From contig NZ_CP027786.1 in NCBI RefSeq assembly GCF_003795145.1, positions 372,001-436,000 of the forward strand: 64,000 bases of DNA, given 5' to 3'. The stretch is from Tetragenococcus koreensis. Lineage in GTDB: Bacteria; Bacillota; Bacilli; Lactobacillales; Enterococcaceae. The notes beneath the pieces were generated by a model. It ran no database searches. It was not told where the DNA came from and was given only the letters and a program-made list of their open reading frames with translations. This document shows, piece after piece, positions 42,370 to 52,327 of this stretch; positions within the stretch are counted from its first letter, which is position 1; every line of letters starts with the position of its first letter. Position numbers and translations under genes: made by a program.

Positions 42370-43107
42370 TTATAACGAGAGTCGATCACTATTCATATGA
42401 ACATCTAAAATAAATTTGCTTTGACTACTTTTAAAGACGGATTTAGAAAATTCAAAGGCACGACCTTTTTGGTCATAAGCGACTTGCTCAATCACCAGAA
42501 CGGGACTGCCTTTTGCTATTTCTAATGCTTTGCTAGCTTCTTCTGAGGCTTCTTCAGCATAAATCGTGCGATGTGCGTCGGTTAATTGTAATTTTGCCTT
42601 TGTCCCCAAATAATCGTAAACAGAACTTTGTAATATTTTTTTATTAAGCGGAGCAATATATACCGGCATTATAGCATGTTCGTAGCTGTATAATTGTTTG
42701 TTGATGCTGCGCACACGTTTAAATTCATACACTGGACTACTTGCTTCAATTCCTAAATTTTCTTGTTCTATTTTTTCAGGCAAGCGAGCATCAAAGTGTA
42801 AAATATTGCTGGTAATTTTTTGGTCGCGATGGGAATAAGTTGTGCCAATGGGTAAGTCCAAAGGTAAAAGGTCGCTTGAGTCATTTTCAATTTGTTTACG
42901 GACGTAGGTACCAGATCCTTGCTTGCTAAAAATTAAACCTTCATTTTCTAAGAGATTAAGTGCTTTTTTTAATGTAATTCTTGAAACATCATATTTTTTA
43001 GCAAAAAAATCTTGTGTAGGTAATAAAGTGCCGGCACGATAATGATTTGTTAAGATATCTCGTTTAATATCAGAATAAATATCATGGTATTTATACAACT
43101 TGTCCAC
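42370..43107 (-). CDS. GntR/HutC-family regulator with UTRA domain
   Basis: The 245-residue protein has a GntR winged HTH at about 5-70 (LPTQDFFAKKYDVSRITLKK) and a UTRA sugar-phosphate-sensing domain at about 90-235, like NagR and TreR. It diverges from the EIIC-glycosidase operon at 43258 and is the obvious candidate regulator, probably sensing an imported amino-sugar or mannose-type phosphate. The dyad GTATATACCTATTATAC (43124-43140) in front of it could be its operator; a related perfect palindrome lies at 12351. Confidence 0.88.
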   Translation of the reverse strand: MDKLYKYHDIYSDIKRDILTNHYRAGTLLPTQDFFAKKYDVSRITLKKALNLLENEGLIFSKQGSGTYVRKQIENDSSDLLPLDLPIGTTYSHRDQKITSNILHFDARLPEKIEQENLGIEASSPVYEFKRVRSINKQLYSYEHAIMPVYIAPLNKKILQSSVYDYLGTKAKLQLTDAHRTIYAEEASEEASKALEIAKGSPVLVIEQVAYDQKGRAFEFSKSVFKSSQSKFILDVHMNSDRLSL

Positions 43108-43123
43108 CCCATAATCTAAATTT

Positions 43124-43231
43124 GTATATACCTATTATACATAATATATAAAAATTGTAAATATAAATTATAAAAGAAGTGTTTACAAATAATAAAAGTT
43201 ATATATAATAGTTTATATAGAAGCGCTTTCT
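43124..43231 (+). promoter_or_regulatory. Control region of the N-glycan locus: GntR dyad, promoter, cre
   Basis: GTATATACCTATTATAC (43124-43140) is a near-palindrome. TTTACA (43182-43187), 16 bases, TATAAT (43204-43209) is the promoter. ATAGAAGCGCTTTCT (43217-43231) matches cre at 14 of 15 positions just downstream, so CcpA would act as a roadblock. Confidence 0.72.
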
Positions 43232-43257
43232 AAAAATTGACTTAAAGGAGAAAAGAA

Positions 43258-44595
43258 ATGAAGTTTAATGTTGAAAAATTACAAGAACCTTTGCTAAAAG
43301 TGTCTTCCTGGGTTGAAAGTAATACAATTTTACAAGCGATTAAAAACGCATTTGTCCGTATAATTCCTTTTACAGTTGTGGGTTCTTTTTCTAATTTGAT
43401 TCAAATGCAATTGGATGCATTAATTGGCAATCAAAACATTACGAATCCGATTGTAATCGGTATCAGCGAACTTTTCGGCTATTTAGGGAATGCGACCTTA
43501 GGCATTGTCGCTTTAATTGTCGTTTTTTCTTCGGCCTATTCTTATGCGACCGAATTAAAAAGGAAAGAAAAGAATAATAATTTAAATCCAGTTATTGCTA
43601 CTCTTTTAGCTTTTGCCTCTTATTTTGTGATGGTACCTAATAATGTGAACTTTGATGACCCTAGTGCGGAAGTGATTGAAGGTTTTGCGAATTCGTTCTT
43701 TAGTTACGAAGGGATGTTTACAGGACTTATTGTTGGTATGTTATCTGTGGCTTTATTTGCTAAATTTGCACGCAGTAAATTTACGATTAAAATGCCTGGA
43801 AGCGTTCCACCAAACGTTTTTGATTCTTTTTTCTCTTTGATTCCAATCAGTGAAGTGTTATTAATTTTTGGCGTTATTCGAATTGCCATTCAATCGATGG
43901 GCTATGTTTCATTACTACAAATGATTTCAGAAATATTAATTGAACCATTGTTAACTGTAGGAACTGGTTTACCAGCAATTTTAATTGTTATTTTATTACA
44001 ACAAATTTTATGGTTCTTAGGACTTCATGGTTTCAACATTGTTTGGGGTGTGATTTCAGCTTTCTGGTTACCGATTTATTTAGAAGTTATTGCACAATTT
44101 GCTGAAACACAAAGTTTTGCAGGGATTGAAATTGCACCAAATACCATGACGAACGTTTATGCTATGATTGGTGGTTCAGGTTCGACCTTTGGTTTGATTA
44201 TTGCCATGTGGATGTTTGCTAAAAAAGGCGAGAAAGAACGTGAAGTAGCTAAATTGTCGATTATTCCAGGACTTTTTGGTATAAATGAGCCCGTGATTTT
44301 CGGATTACCGATTGTTTTAAATCCCATTATGTTTATTCCATGGGTTCTAGTTCCTATGACGAATGCCATTATTGCTTATATAGTAACAAGTCTTGGTTGG
44401 GTTGTGCCGTTAGTTGTTTTAAATTCAGGAAATGAACCGCTCTTTATTAGTACATGGGTTTTAGGCGCCTTCCATTTAAGTCCAGTTGTTTTAACAGCAG
44501 TACTCATTGTATTAGATATCTTTCTTTATGCACCATTTGTTATTCTTAACCAAAGAAGTCAACGCAGTCAAAATGCTGAAATGACTGAATCGTAA
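43258..44595 (+). CDS. PTS lactose/cellobiose-family EIIC of the N-glycan locus
   Basis: The 445-residue CelB-like permease has a slightly divergent entry (AIKNAFVRIIPFTVVGSF), KMPGSVPPNVFDSFFSLIP near 180 and GLFGINEPVIFGLPIVLNP near 340. It heads an operon of glycan-cleaving enzymes, so it probably imports a GlcNAc- or mannose-containing disaccharide released outside the cell. EIIA and EIIB are not adjacent; the pair at 53648-54258 is the nearest source. The start follows AAAGGAG. Confidence 0.9.
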   Translation: MKFNVEKLQEPLLKVSSWVESNTILQAIKNAFVRIIPFTVVGSFSNLIQMQLDALIGNQNITNPIVIGISELFGYLGNATLGIVALIVVFSSAYSYATELKRKEKNNNLNPVIATLLAFASYFVMVPNNVNFDDPSAEVIEGFANSFFSYEGMFTGLIVGMLSVALFAKFARSKFTIKMPGSVPPNVFDSFFSLIPISEVLLIFGVIRIAIQSMGYVSLLQMISEILIEPLLTVGTGLPAILIVILLQQILWFLGLHGFNIVWGVISAFWLPIYLEVIAQFAETQSFAGIEIAPNTMTNVYAMIGGSGSTFGLIIAMWMFAKKGEKEREVAKLSIIPGLFGINEPVIFGLPIVLNPIMFIPWVLVPMTNAIIAYIVTSLGWVVPLVVLNSGNEPLFISTWVLGAFHLSPVVLTAVLIVLDIFLYAPFVILNQRSQRSQNAEMTES

Positions 44596-44613
44596 AATAA
44601 AGGGGTTAAAACC

Positions 44614-46587
44614 ATGTCAAAAAGAATGCTAGCCATAGTATCTGTAATTATAGTAGGATTTTTAATCATTGTAGGTGGTATTTACTTTTTTAGAGACTCT
44701 TCTGGCGACTCTGTCAATAATATGGCAGGAAGTACAGCTACTGCAAGTAAGGAATACAATATCTACCCGAATCCTCATGCAGTAGAATATGGAGAGCAAG
44801 AATTAACACTTAATCAAGCGACGCAAGTTGTATATGATGATACGATCGATGATGTGACAAAAGATAAAGCAACAAGTATTTTTGCCGACCATCATTTGCC
44901 AGAGCCTAAAGTTACGGACGAGCCTTCGAACCAAGCCATTAATATCTATATCGGGACGAAAGGTTCTGATGGTCCAGCTGAACAACAGGCTCAAGATATT
45001 TTATCAGGCGGCGAACAAGTTTTTGACAATAATGACGCTTATCAGTTAGTAATCAATGAAGATTCGATTGCTATTCTTGGAAAAGATACGGATGCAGCTT
45101 TTTATGGACTGGCAACGCTAGATATGATTTTGGATCAAACACAGGATAATGCTATACGCCAAGTTCAAATTGAAGATTATGCAAATACAGCAATACGAGG
45201 ATTCATTGAAGGCTATTATGGCATCCCTTGGTCAAATGAAGACCGTAAATCTTTGATGGAATTTGGCGGAAAATTTAAAACGACTTCTTATATATTTGCG
45301 CCAAAAGATGACCCTTATCATCGGGAAAAATGGGATGATCTTTATCCTGAAGAAGAATTGGATGAAATTAGTGATATGGTTGCTGTCGGAAAACAAAATA
45401 AGACAGACTTTGTCTGGTCGATTTCTCCTTTGGGTGAGGTAGCAGAAATTGCCCAAGATGAAGGAGAGGAAGCAGCCATGGATTTAGTAGATGAAAACAA
45501 CGAGAAACTGCTAGCCAAATTTGACCAACTCTATGATGCAGGTGTTAGAGAATTTGGGATTTTAGGTGATGATGTAGGGGCTTTGCCGCTTGATTATGTG
45601 GTAGAGCAAATGAACGCTGTTTCCAAGTGGGCAGATGAAAAAGGCGATGTGAAAGACACCATCTACACTCCAGCTGCTTATAACTCTGATTGGGCCTGGG
45701 ATGATGGCGAAGAATTGAATGTATTGGAAGAAAACTTTGCTGATGATGTTCAAATTCTTTGGACCGGAGAAACGACAGTAGCGCCTGTGACACAGGATAC
45801 CATCGATGATTTTAAAAATCTTGATAACGAAGGAAATAAGCGCAGGGATCCTTTGTTCTGGTTGAATTGGCCGGTAAATGATGTGGATATGGAGCGTGTT
45901 TTCTTAGGTAAAGGGGATATGCTCGAGTCTAATGTAGAAGGGCTTTCCGGTGTGGTGACCAACCCGATGCAAGAAGCCGAAGCCTCGAAAATTGCGATCT
46001 TTGCTATTGCTGATTATGTCTGGAACAATGAGGATTTTGATGCACAACAAAGTTGGGAAAATAGTATGCAATATGTTGAGCCGAATGCAACTGCGGCATT
46101 TTCTATTCTTGCGCAACATATGACACACGCTGATCCTGGAGAAGGGCTGGAGGCAGATGAAAGTGAAAAACTCAAAGGCTTGCTTGATGGTACACTTGAG
46201 CATATCGAAAATGGAGAATCCATCGAGGACACAGCTCCTGAATTAATCAACGAATTAGAATATATTGCAAACGCAGGAGAAATTTTCTTAGACGAAGCTG
46301 ACAATGAAAACCTAAAAGAGGAGCTGACACCTTTTGTGAATGCCTTACACGACATGGTACTAGCAGACGTTGAGTACCTAAAAGCACAAGAGGCAATCGA
46401 TGATGACGATAGGAATAGTGCACAACAACATTATGAAGAAGGTCAAAAATTAAGAGAAGAAAGCTTAGATTATGATCGGCCAATGTTAGAAGGCGAAGAA
46501 CCGGAAAAAGCCAAACCTGCGGGCAAAAGATTACAACCTTTTACTGATGAATTAGAAGACGCAGTCAAAGGAAATTTAGGTGAGTAG
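44614..46587 (+). CDS. GH84 beta-N-acetylglucosaminidase, membrane-anchored
   Basis: The 657-residue protein has an N-terminal hydrophobic segment (6-26) without a clear cleavage site, then a GH84-type N-terminal domain (about 45-190) and a catalytic barrel starting RGFIEGYYGIPWS (195-207). The paired catalytic aspartates are D319-D320 in ILGDDVG. A helical region follows from about 500. It should remove beta-GlcNAc from glycans at the cell surface by substrate-assisted catalysis. Surface composition is strongly acidic, as in salt-adapted enzymes. It is 18 bases behind the EIIC gene. Confidence 0.88.
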   Translation: MSKRMLAIVSVIIVGFLIIVGGIYFFRDSSGDSVNNMAGSTATASKEYNIYPNPHAVEYGEQELTLNQATQVVYDDTIDDVTKDKATSIFADHHLPEPKVTDEPSNQAINIYIGTKGSDGPAEQQAQDILSGGEQVFDNNDAYQLVINEDSIAILGKDTDAAFYGLATLDMILDQTQDNAIRQVQIEDYANTAIRGFIEGYYGIPWSNEDRKSLMEFGGKFKTTSYIFAPKDDPYHREKWDDLYPEEELDEISDMVAVGKQNKTDFVWSISPLGEVAEIAQDEGEEAAMDLVDENNEKLLAKFDQLYDAGVREFGILGDDVGALPLDYVVEQMNAVSKWADEKGDVKDTIYTPAAYNSDWAWDDGEELNVLEENFADDVQILWTGETTVAPVTQDTIDDFKNLDNEGNKRRDPLFWLNWPVNDVDMERVFLGKGDMLESNVEGLSGVVTNPMQEAEASKIAIFAIADYVWNNEDFDAQQSWENSMQYVEPNATAAFSILAQHMTHADPGEGLEADESEKLKGLLDGTLEHIENGESIEDTAPELINELEYIANAGEIFLDEADNENLKEELTPFVNALHDMVLADVEYLKAQEAIDDDDRNSAQQHYEEGQKLREESLDYDRPMLEGEEPEKAKPAGKRLQPFTDELEDAVKGNLGE

Positions 46588-46601
46588 TGTCAGTGTGTTA
46601 T

Positions 46602-46649
46602 AAACTTCCCTGATTTATGGATATCTTATCTGTAAATCAGGAGTTTATT
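46602..46649 (+). terminator. Possible weak intercistronic terminator
   Basis: AAACTTCCCTGATTT pairs with AAATCAGGAGTTT, followed by TTTATTT only. It may lower expression of the downstream mannosidase genes rather than end the transcript. Confidence 0.5.
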
Positions 46650-46708
46650 TAAGGAACACTTGATAAAAGAATAAATAGTTGTAAATAATGATTGAAGGAG
46701 TGTCGTTT

Positions 46709-49330
46709 TTGAAGAAAGTACATGTTGTTGCCCATACACACTGGGATTTTGAGTGGTATTTTACCAGACAAGAAGCAAAAGTTCAGTTTGCCTTTCATAT
46801 GGATGAAGTTTTTGCTGCTTTAGAAAAAAATCAATTAGACTATTATATTTTGGATGGGCAAATGTCGATTTTAGACGATTACTTAGCTGACTTTCCAGCA
46901 AAAAAAACTTTGGTTCAAACTTATGTTACTGCCGGGCGTTTATTTATTGGCCCTTGGTATACCCAAATTGATGAGATGGTAACCAGCGGAGAAGCAGTCG
47001 TGCGTAACTTGCGACTAGGGATGAAAGCCGCTGACGCATTTGGTTCAGCTATGGATGTGGGCTATTTGCCGGATTCCTTTGGTCAATCGCAAGATATGCC
47101 TAAAATTTATAATGGAGTAGGAATTAAACGTGCCTTGTTTTGGCGGGGGACACCTAAAGAAGTGGATGCTAGATACTTTTATTGGACGAGTAATGATGGT
47201 TCACAAGTGGTTACTGCCAATATCAAAAATGGGTATTTTGCTGGGGTGGACTTGGTCGAAAGGAACCAATTTAAGAGCTTAGTGGAGAATATAACCACAG
47301 AAACTACCAACGAACCTGCTTTATTGCCGGTAGGTGGGGATCAACGCCCCGTTGATTTCAATTTAAAAAAACGTGTTTCTAAAGCAAATGATGCTACCGA
47401 TGAAAAGACGTTGTTTGTCGAAAGTAATTACACAGAATTTTTTGACCAATTGGAAAAAGAAGAACTCCCATCGGTCTCAGGAGAGTTTATCGATCCTTCC
47501 CTTTCCAAGATTCATCGCGGAATTTATTCTTCACGAGCGGACTTAAAACAATTATATGACCGTTTGGAACGCATGATGATTTATCAAGTCGAACCTCTAT
47601 CTGCAGTGGCTAACCACAAAGGATTGGAACTTAAACAAGGACTGATCGATGATATTTGGAAGACGATTGCTCGTGGGCAAGCTCATGACAGTTCTGGTGG
47701 TTGTAACAGTGACAAGACCAATCGAGATATTAAGCAACGTGGACTGGATGCTTTGCAGATGGCTGGATCTTTGCGTGATTATTTATTGCGAAAAATGAGT
47801 ATTTCAGTAGAAAATAGTGCATCCAATGATTTATTCATCTGGAATCCTTTACCTGTTGTAAATCAGCAAGTTCGTGAATTTAGTGTATCCACCAAACAGC
47901 CGAATTTTGCTTTATTCGATCAAAAAGGACAAACCATAACCTTTGATGTTTTGGACCAGCAAAAAGAAAATGCAGCCGTTTTGCGACGTGAACCTAAAGA
48001 AATGGCGGATAATTTTTATTATCTAACTAAAATTGCTTTTCCAGTAGCTGTTCCGGCAATGGACTTTCTCCAATACCATATTGAAGAAAATGAAATATCC
48101 ATGTCAGAACTAGATGTTACGCCTGACTCTATTGAAAATGAACATTATAAACTAACTTTTAATGGCGACGGTATTGATTTGTATAATAAAAATAATAAAA
48201 AAGAATATCCCAACTTTTTAACCTTTGAAGATGGAGGAGACGAAGGGGATAATTATGATTACTCGCCTGCTTTTGCTGACTGGCTGCTTTCATTGGACTT
48301 TTCTGTTGCCCAAGGTAAAGCCGCACAAGGTACTTTTGTTAGTACTTTGCAGTTAAAAGGGAAATGGTCATTGCCATATAACCTAGCTGCTAGAAAAGAG
48401 CAAGTACGTAACGGTGAAATTTCTTATAATCTATGCCTGAAATTAACCAAAGACACCCAAGCTATCGATGTTTCCTTACACATTGATAATCAAATCCTGG
48501 ATCACCGTTTACGTTTGCTTCTAGCCACGGATGTCAAAGCAAATTATTCTTATGCAGATACTCCTTTTGGCGTGATCGCGCGTCCAGTAGAAGATAAGCA
48601 CTTAAAAGATTGGCAAGAGATCGGTTATAAAGAAGAACCCACTAGCATGCGACCAATGATCCATTTTGCCAATACCCACAACGATGTTTCAAGTTGGTCC
48701 TTTGTTAGCAAAGGAGCGAAAGATTTTCAACTCATTGGGGAAGACTTTCAACAATTAGCGGTGACTGTTTTAAGAGGTGTAGGTTATTTAGGTAGACCCG
48801 ATTTACTCCGTCGCCCCGGCGATGCTTCCGGACTGCAAACGACTGTCGTGCCTACGCCAGATAGTCAATTACTAGGAGACTTTGAATTTTCTGGTAGGTT
48901 GCTTATTGAAGAAAATTATGTTCCAGTAACACTTGAAAATCATTACGTTCAGTTGACCCAAGAAAATCTTTATTATCAAAACCAAACGTTAAACCAGTTT
49001 ACAACGCCTATTGAGTATTTTTCAATTAATCAATTGAATCATTCAATTGAACATCAAGCATTATTCGAATTAGAAGAGTTACAAGTTGTCTTCAGCAGCC
49101 TGCAAGCTACCACTGATCAAACAGGTTATGAAGTACGCATGTACAATCCAAGTGAGAAAGAAATTCCAGCTCCAGGATCTATTAACTGTAAAACATTAAG
49201 CACGATTGCCCAACTAAACCTGCGTGGACAACACTTGCAACATCTTACTGAGACAAAGAATCGTTATCAAATGGCTTCTTTTAAACCAGGAGAAATTCGA
49301 ACTTACGGCATTTATCCGCAAAAAGGTTAG
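46709..49330 (+). CDS. GH38 alpha-mannosidase
   Basis: The 873-residue cytoplasmic enzyme belongs to glycoside hydrolase family 38. The zinc site starts HTHWDFEWYF (residues 9-18), and the nucleophile aspartate is in GYLPDSFGQSQDMP near 120-133; a central helical domain and C-terminal beta domains follow. TTG 46709 is preferred because GAAGGAG lies eight bases before it; ATG 46688 would place that site inside the gene. It cleaves alpha-1,3- or alpha-1,6-mannose; mannosylglycerate hydrolases (MngB) are close relatives. Adjacent GH125 and GH18 favour N-glycan mannose removal. Confidence 0.9.
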   Translation: MKKVHVVAHTHWDFEWYFTRQEAKVQFAFHMDEVFAALEKNQLDYYILDGQMSILDDYLADFPAKKTLVQTYVTAGRLFIGPWYTQIDEMVTSGEAVVRNLRLGMKAADAFGSAMDVGYLPDSFGQSQDMPKIYNGVGIKRALFWRGTPKEVDARYFYWTSNDGSQVVTANIKNGYFAGVDLVERNQFKSLVENITTETTNEPALLPVGGDQRPVDFNLKKRVSKANDATDEKTLFVESNYTEFFDQLEKEELPSVSGEFIDPSLSKIHRGIYSSRADLKQLYDRLERMMIYQVEPLSAVANHKGLELKQGLIDDIWKTIARGQAHDSSGGCNSDKTNRDIKQRGLDALQMAGSLRDYLLRKMSISVENSASNDLFIWNPLPVVNQQVREFSVSTKQPNFALFDQKGQTITFDVLDQQKENAAVLRREPKEMADNFYYLTKIAFPVAVPAMDFLQYHIEENEISMSELDVTPDSIENEHYKLTFNGDGIDLYNKNNKKEYPNFLTFEDGGDEGDNYDYSPAFADWLLSLDFSVAQGKAAQGTFVSTLQLKGKWSLPYNLAARKEQVRNGEISYNLCLKLTKDTQAIDVSLHIDNQILDHRLRLLLATDVKANYSYADTPFGVIARPVEDKHLKDWQEIGYKEEPTSMRPMIHFANTHNDVSSWSFVSKGAKDFQLIGEDFQQLAVTVLRGVGYLGRPDLLRRPGDASGLQTTVVPTPDSQLLGDFEFSGRLLIEENYVPVTLENHYVQLTQENLYYQNQTLNQFTTPIEYFSINQLNHSIEHQALFELEELQVVFSSLQATTDQTGYEVRMYNPSEKEIPAPGSINCKTLSTIAQLNLRGQHLQHLTETKNRYQMASFKPGEIRTYGIYPQKG

Positions 49331-49344
49331 AAAAGAGGGATGAG

Positions 49345-50637
49345 ATGATCGATCAGCAACAATTGATTACTAAAATCAGCATTTATGCTGATTCAATAAC
49401 TTTATATTCTAAAAAAGTAACGGAGCTATTTCGTCACGCGCTTGTTGACACGATTACCAATACCGTTTCGGTGCAGCCTGATGGGAAAATCTTTGTTGCA
49501 ACAGGGGATATTCCAGCTATGTGGCTACGAGACTCAACCTTTCAAGTATTGCCGTACCTTCAACTAACTGAAAATATCCCGGAAATAAAAGCATTGTTGC
49601 ATGGCGTGATTAGCCAACAACTGGCTTTTATACAGCATGATCCTTACGCAAACGCCTTTAATAAAAGGGCTACTGGTGCACATTTCAGTGAAGACCATTC
49701 GAACATTCCAATTTCTGATTTAGTATGGGAACGCAAATTTGAAATTGACTCTTTATGTGCTCCTTTATACCTGTCTTTTCTATTATATGAAAAGACAGGA
49801 TACAAAGAACATTTAACGGAATATTTTTGGCAAACGGTTGATCAAATTCTGGATGTTTTCATTGTCGAACAACATCATGAAACTTCACCTTACTATTTTA
49901 AAAGAACGGATTGTCCACCTTCGGATACCTTGCAAAATGATGGACGCGGTTCACCTGTAAATTATACTGGGATGGTGTGGAGTGGCTTTCGCCCAAGTGA
50001 TGATGCGTGTGTTTACGGCTATTTCATTGCCGGCAATTTATTTATTATTTCAGTTTTAAAACAACTTTTACCAATTTTACCCAAAAGTTATGTAGAAATG
50101 AAGCATAAAATGACTACTTTACTTGCCGAAATCGAAAAAGGAGTGCAAGAATTTGGACTGATGACAGTTGGGGATGACGAGGTTTACGCCTATGAAGTAG
50201 ATGGATTGGGAAATCAACTGTTTATGGATGATGCCAATGTTCCAAGTTTGTTGTCATTGCCATTTCTACGCTATTGTGCTTCGGATGAGCCCTTGTATAG
50301 AAGCACTCGCAAGCACTGTTTAAGTAAAAATAATCCTTTTTACTACGCGGGAAATTATCTAGCAGGAATTGGGAGTCCGCACACTCCTGAAAATTATGCG
50401 TGGCCAATAGCGCTTGCTATGGAAGGATTAACGACAGAAAATACAGCTGAAATAAAAGCCAAAATTGACTTAATTTGCGCAACAGATGCCGGAACTAACC
50501 AATGTCATGAAGGGATATTTGTTGATGAACCCACGCAATACACAAGAGAATGGTTTTCCTGGTCAAATATGACATTTTGTCAGTTGGTATTTCATTATAG
50601 AACACTTTGCCTCAAAGAAAATGGAGGAAAAAGATGA
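49345..50637 (+). CDS. GH125 exo-alpha-1,6-mannosidase
   Basis: The 430-residue cytoplasmic protein matches GH125 (formerly DUF1237), an inverting exo-alpha-1,6-mannosidase with an (alpha/alpha)6 fold. The opening PDGKIFVATGDIPAMWLRDS near 45-64 is the hallmark, and GRGSPVNYTGMVWSGFRPSD near 202-221 and the C-terminal FSWSNMTFCQLV are conserved. It lies 14 bases after GH38 and overlaps the GH18 gene by four bases. With GH38 it would strip alpha-mannose from imported glycan. Confidence 0.93.
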   Translation: MIDQQQLITKISIYADSITLYSKKVTELFRHALVDTITNTVSVQPDGKIFVATGDIPAMWLRDSTFQVLPYLQLTENIPEIKALLHGVISQQLAFIQHDPYANAFNKRATGAHFSEDHSNIPISDLVWERKFEIDSLCAPLYLSFLLYEKTGYKEHLTEYFWQTVDQILDVFIVEQHHETSPYYFKRTDCPPSDTLQNDGRGSPVNYTGMVWSGFRPSDDACVYGYFIAGNLFIISVLKQLLPILPKSYVEMKHKMTTLLAEIEKGVQEFGLMTVGDDEVYAYEVDGLGNQLFMDDANVPSLLSLPFLRYCASDEPLYRSTRKHCLSKNNPFYYAGNYLAGIGSPHTPENYAWPIALAMEGLTTENTAEIKAKIDLICATDAGTNQCHEGIFVDEPTQYTREWFSWSNMTFCQLVFHYRTLCLKENGGKR

Positions 50638-51854
50638 GAAAAATTATCAAAATAGGCCTTGTCTTCTTATGTGGCTTGGTTGTTACGGCTTGTGGCAACA
50701 ACGGACAAGCAATACAAGCAACTTCGACTACAATAAGCTCAGAAGTTACCCAGGAACAAAAACAAAAACCGCAGTTTATGGCGTATTATCGAGCATGGCG
50801 GGATGAAACAATGCAGGGTGTGAATACTGAGTTGACGGATGAAAATCAGTTAAATATGAATGATATTCCTTATGGTATTGATATTGTTAATATTTTTAGT
50901 TTTGTTCCTGAAGGAGAAGAGGAGCAGGCCGAGCCTTTCTTTGAAAAATTAAAAAGTGAGTATGTGCTTAACCTGCACAAAAGAGGAGTTAAGTTAACAA
51001 AAGCAATTGACTATTCAGAATTACTGAAAATCAATTATCAAGACGATGTTCCGACTGAAGAAGAGTTTGATCAATTTGCTAAAGAGCTTTTGAATGAACA
51101 TGTTTATGAATACGGACTTGATGGGCTGGACATTGATATGGAAACCGCCCCATCTGAAGAAGAAGTTAAAATCTCTGACGGAGTGATTAAGGCATTAGCA
51201 CAATATATTGGACCTAAAGGTGAAGAAGGGACAGTTTTTGTTTATGATACGAATGCTTCTAATTTAGATCCATTTGAAAATGTGGCTGATTGTTTTACTT
51301 ATTTGGGTTATCAACAGTATGGTTCGGATACTGATCGAACGGAAAACGCAGTGGCGGATTATGAACACTTAATTGATAAGGATCAATTTATGCCAGGCTT
51401 GGCTTTTCCCGAAGAACAAGATGAAAATCGTTGGTATGATGCAAAAGAACCCTACGAAACAAGCCATATGAAAGAATTAGCACAATATGTACACAAACAT
51501 CAATTGTACGGGATGTTTGTCTATGCTTTAGATCGTGATGGTAGAACATATGAGGACGAAGATTTAAATCATATCAAAAAAACGAATTTTTTATGGACAA
51601 AGACAGCTATCTTAGAATCAAAAGGATATTCAGTTAAAGACGCGCAACAACTCGCCATTCATCACTGGCAACGAACCAGTGATTTAGAAGAAGACCAGCA
51701 AGACAAAGTAATCAAAAAAATTAAAGAAGCTGATTCAATTTATGCGGTTAATAAAATTCTTTTGGGGTCAAGTGATAGCTTTGAAGAAGATGGATTAAGT
51801 ATTGATTATGATCCCATTTATGAAGAACAATTGATGCAAGAAGAGAAAGAATGA
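50634..51854 (+). CDS. GH18 endo-beta-N-acetylglucosaminidase-like lipoprotein
   Basis: The 406-residue protein has a lipoprotein signal (lipobox VTAC, Cys 20) and a GH18 core with the DxxDxDxE motif as DGLDIDME, catalytic E170. The layout resembles bacterial endo-beta-N-acetylglucosaminidases of the EndoF/Endo18A group, which cut between the two core GlcNAc residues of N-glycans. ATG 50634 follows GGAGG. It would release glycans at the cell surface for the other enzymes. A chitinase-like role cannot be excluded but is less likely beside GH38 and GH125. Highly acidic. Confidence 0.82.
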   Translation: MRKIIKIGLVFLCGLVVTACGNNGQAIQATSTTISSEVTQEQKQKPQFMAYYRAWRDETMQGVNTELTDENQLNMNDIPYGIDIVNIFSFVPEGEEEQAEPFFEKLKSEYVLNLHKRGVKLTKAIDYSELLKINYQDDVPTEEEFDQFAKELLNEHVYEYGLDGLDIDMETAPSEEEVKISDGVIKALAQYIGPKGEEGTVFVYDTNASNLDPFENVADCFTYLGYQQYGSDTDRTENAVADYEHLIDKDQFMPGLAFPEEQDENRWYDAKEPYETSHMKELAQYVHKHQLYGMFVYALDRDGRTYEDEDLNHIKKTNFLWTKTAILESKGYSVKDAQQLAIHHWQRTSDLEEDQQDKVIKKIKEADSIYAVNKILLGSSDSFEEDGLSIDYDPIYEEQLMQEEKE

Positions 51855-51866
51855 AGAACATAAAAT

Positions 51867-51911
51867 AAAGCGATAAATTCAAGTTACTAGCTTTGAATTT
51901 ATCGCTTTTTG
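51867..51911 (+). terminator. Terminator of the N-glycan operon
   Basis: AAAGCGATAAATTCAA pairs perfectly with TTGAATTTATCGCTTT, with T residues after it. Confidence 0.92.
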
Positions 51912-51946
51912 TATAGGATAGAATTATATATTTTTACCTTTTCTAT

Positions 51947-52140
51947 CGAAATAATTTTTATCAGATAGTCGTTATATAAGTATTCACGATTTTTGTTTGT
52001 TAAGTGACAGAAATTAAATTTCTTTCTTCTCACAAATAAGTTGTTCCTTCTAAAAGTTTATTGCACATACAAATAGCATAGTTTATAATGTTTATTTAAA
52101 ATGTTGCCTTAAAAAACAACACTTCAGATATTTAACAACA
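51947..52140 (-). pseudogene. Relic of a small HTH gene and its promoter region
   Basis: TTTTTATCAGATAGTCGTTA continues with TATAAGTATTCACG and matches the antisense of the 37878 HTH gene (same order, scattered changes). After a deletion of roughly 100 bp, TTTCTTTCTTCTCACAAATAA and AAATAGCATAGTTTATAATG match that gene's start and upstream region. The HTH core is gone and no frame is open. Confidence 0.75.
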
Positions 52141-52154
52141 TTTTTCTAATTACT

Positions 52155-52327
52155 CAAAGGATTTCTGCAATTAGCTGATTAGGTTGTAGTAGTTGCTCAA
52201 AATTGTAAGAACATAGTGCTGGTTTTAATAGAATATAAGGCTAATTAAAAAGGGAGCGTATAAAATGAAAATGACATTTATTCAACTTTGCTGAAAAGAA
52301 CAAGCATGGTTAGATGAAACAAAATAA
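52155..52327 (+). pseudogene. Relic of a stand-alone CAT-domain gene
   Basis: CTGCAATTAG, AGTAGTTGCTCAAAAT, AGTGCTGGTTTTAATAGAA, AAAAGGGAGCGTATAAAATG and GGTTAGATGAAACAAAATAA follow in the same order as in the CAT gene at 38250-38432, including the shared end (TAGATGAAAC then stop). Start codon and frame are lost. It lies divergent to the HTH relic, as in the intact pair. Confidence 0.75.

Noticed and set aside
43258-44595. Complete cellobiose PTS in the N-glycan locus
   Set aside because: Only EIIC is encoded; no EIIA or EIIB frame exists between 43107 and 51854.
45545-46483. Several open frames on the minus strand inside GH84
   Set aside because: They lie antisense to a clear GH84 gene, have no ribosome binding sites and their translations look like random composition.
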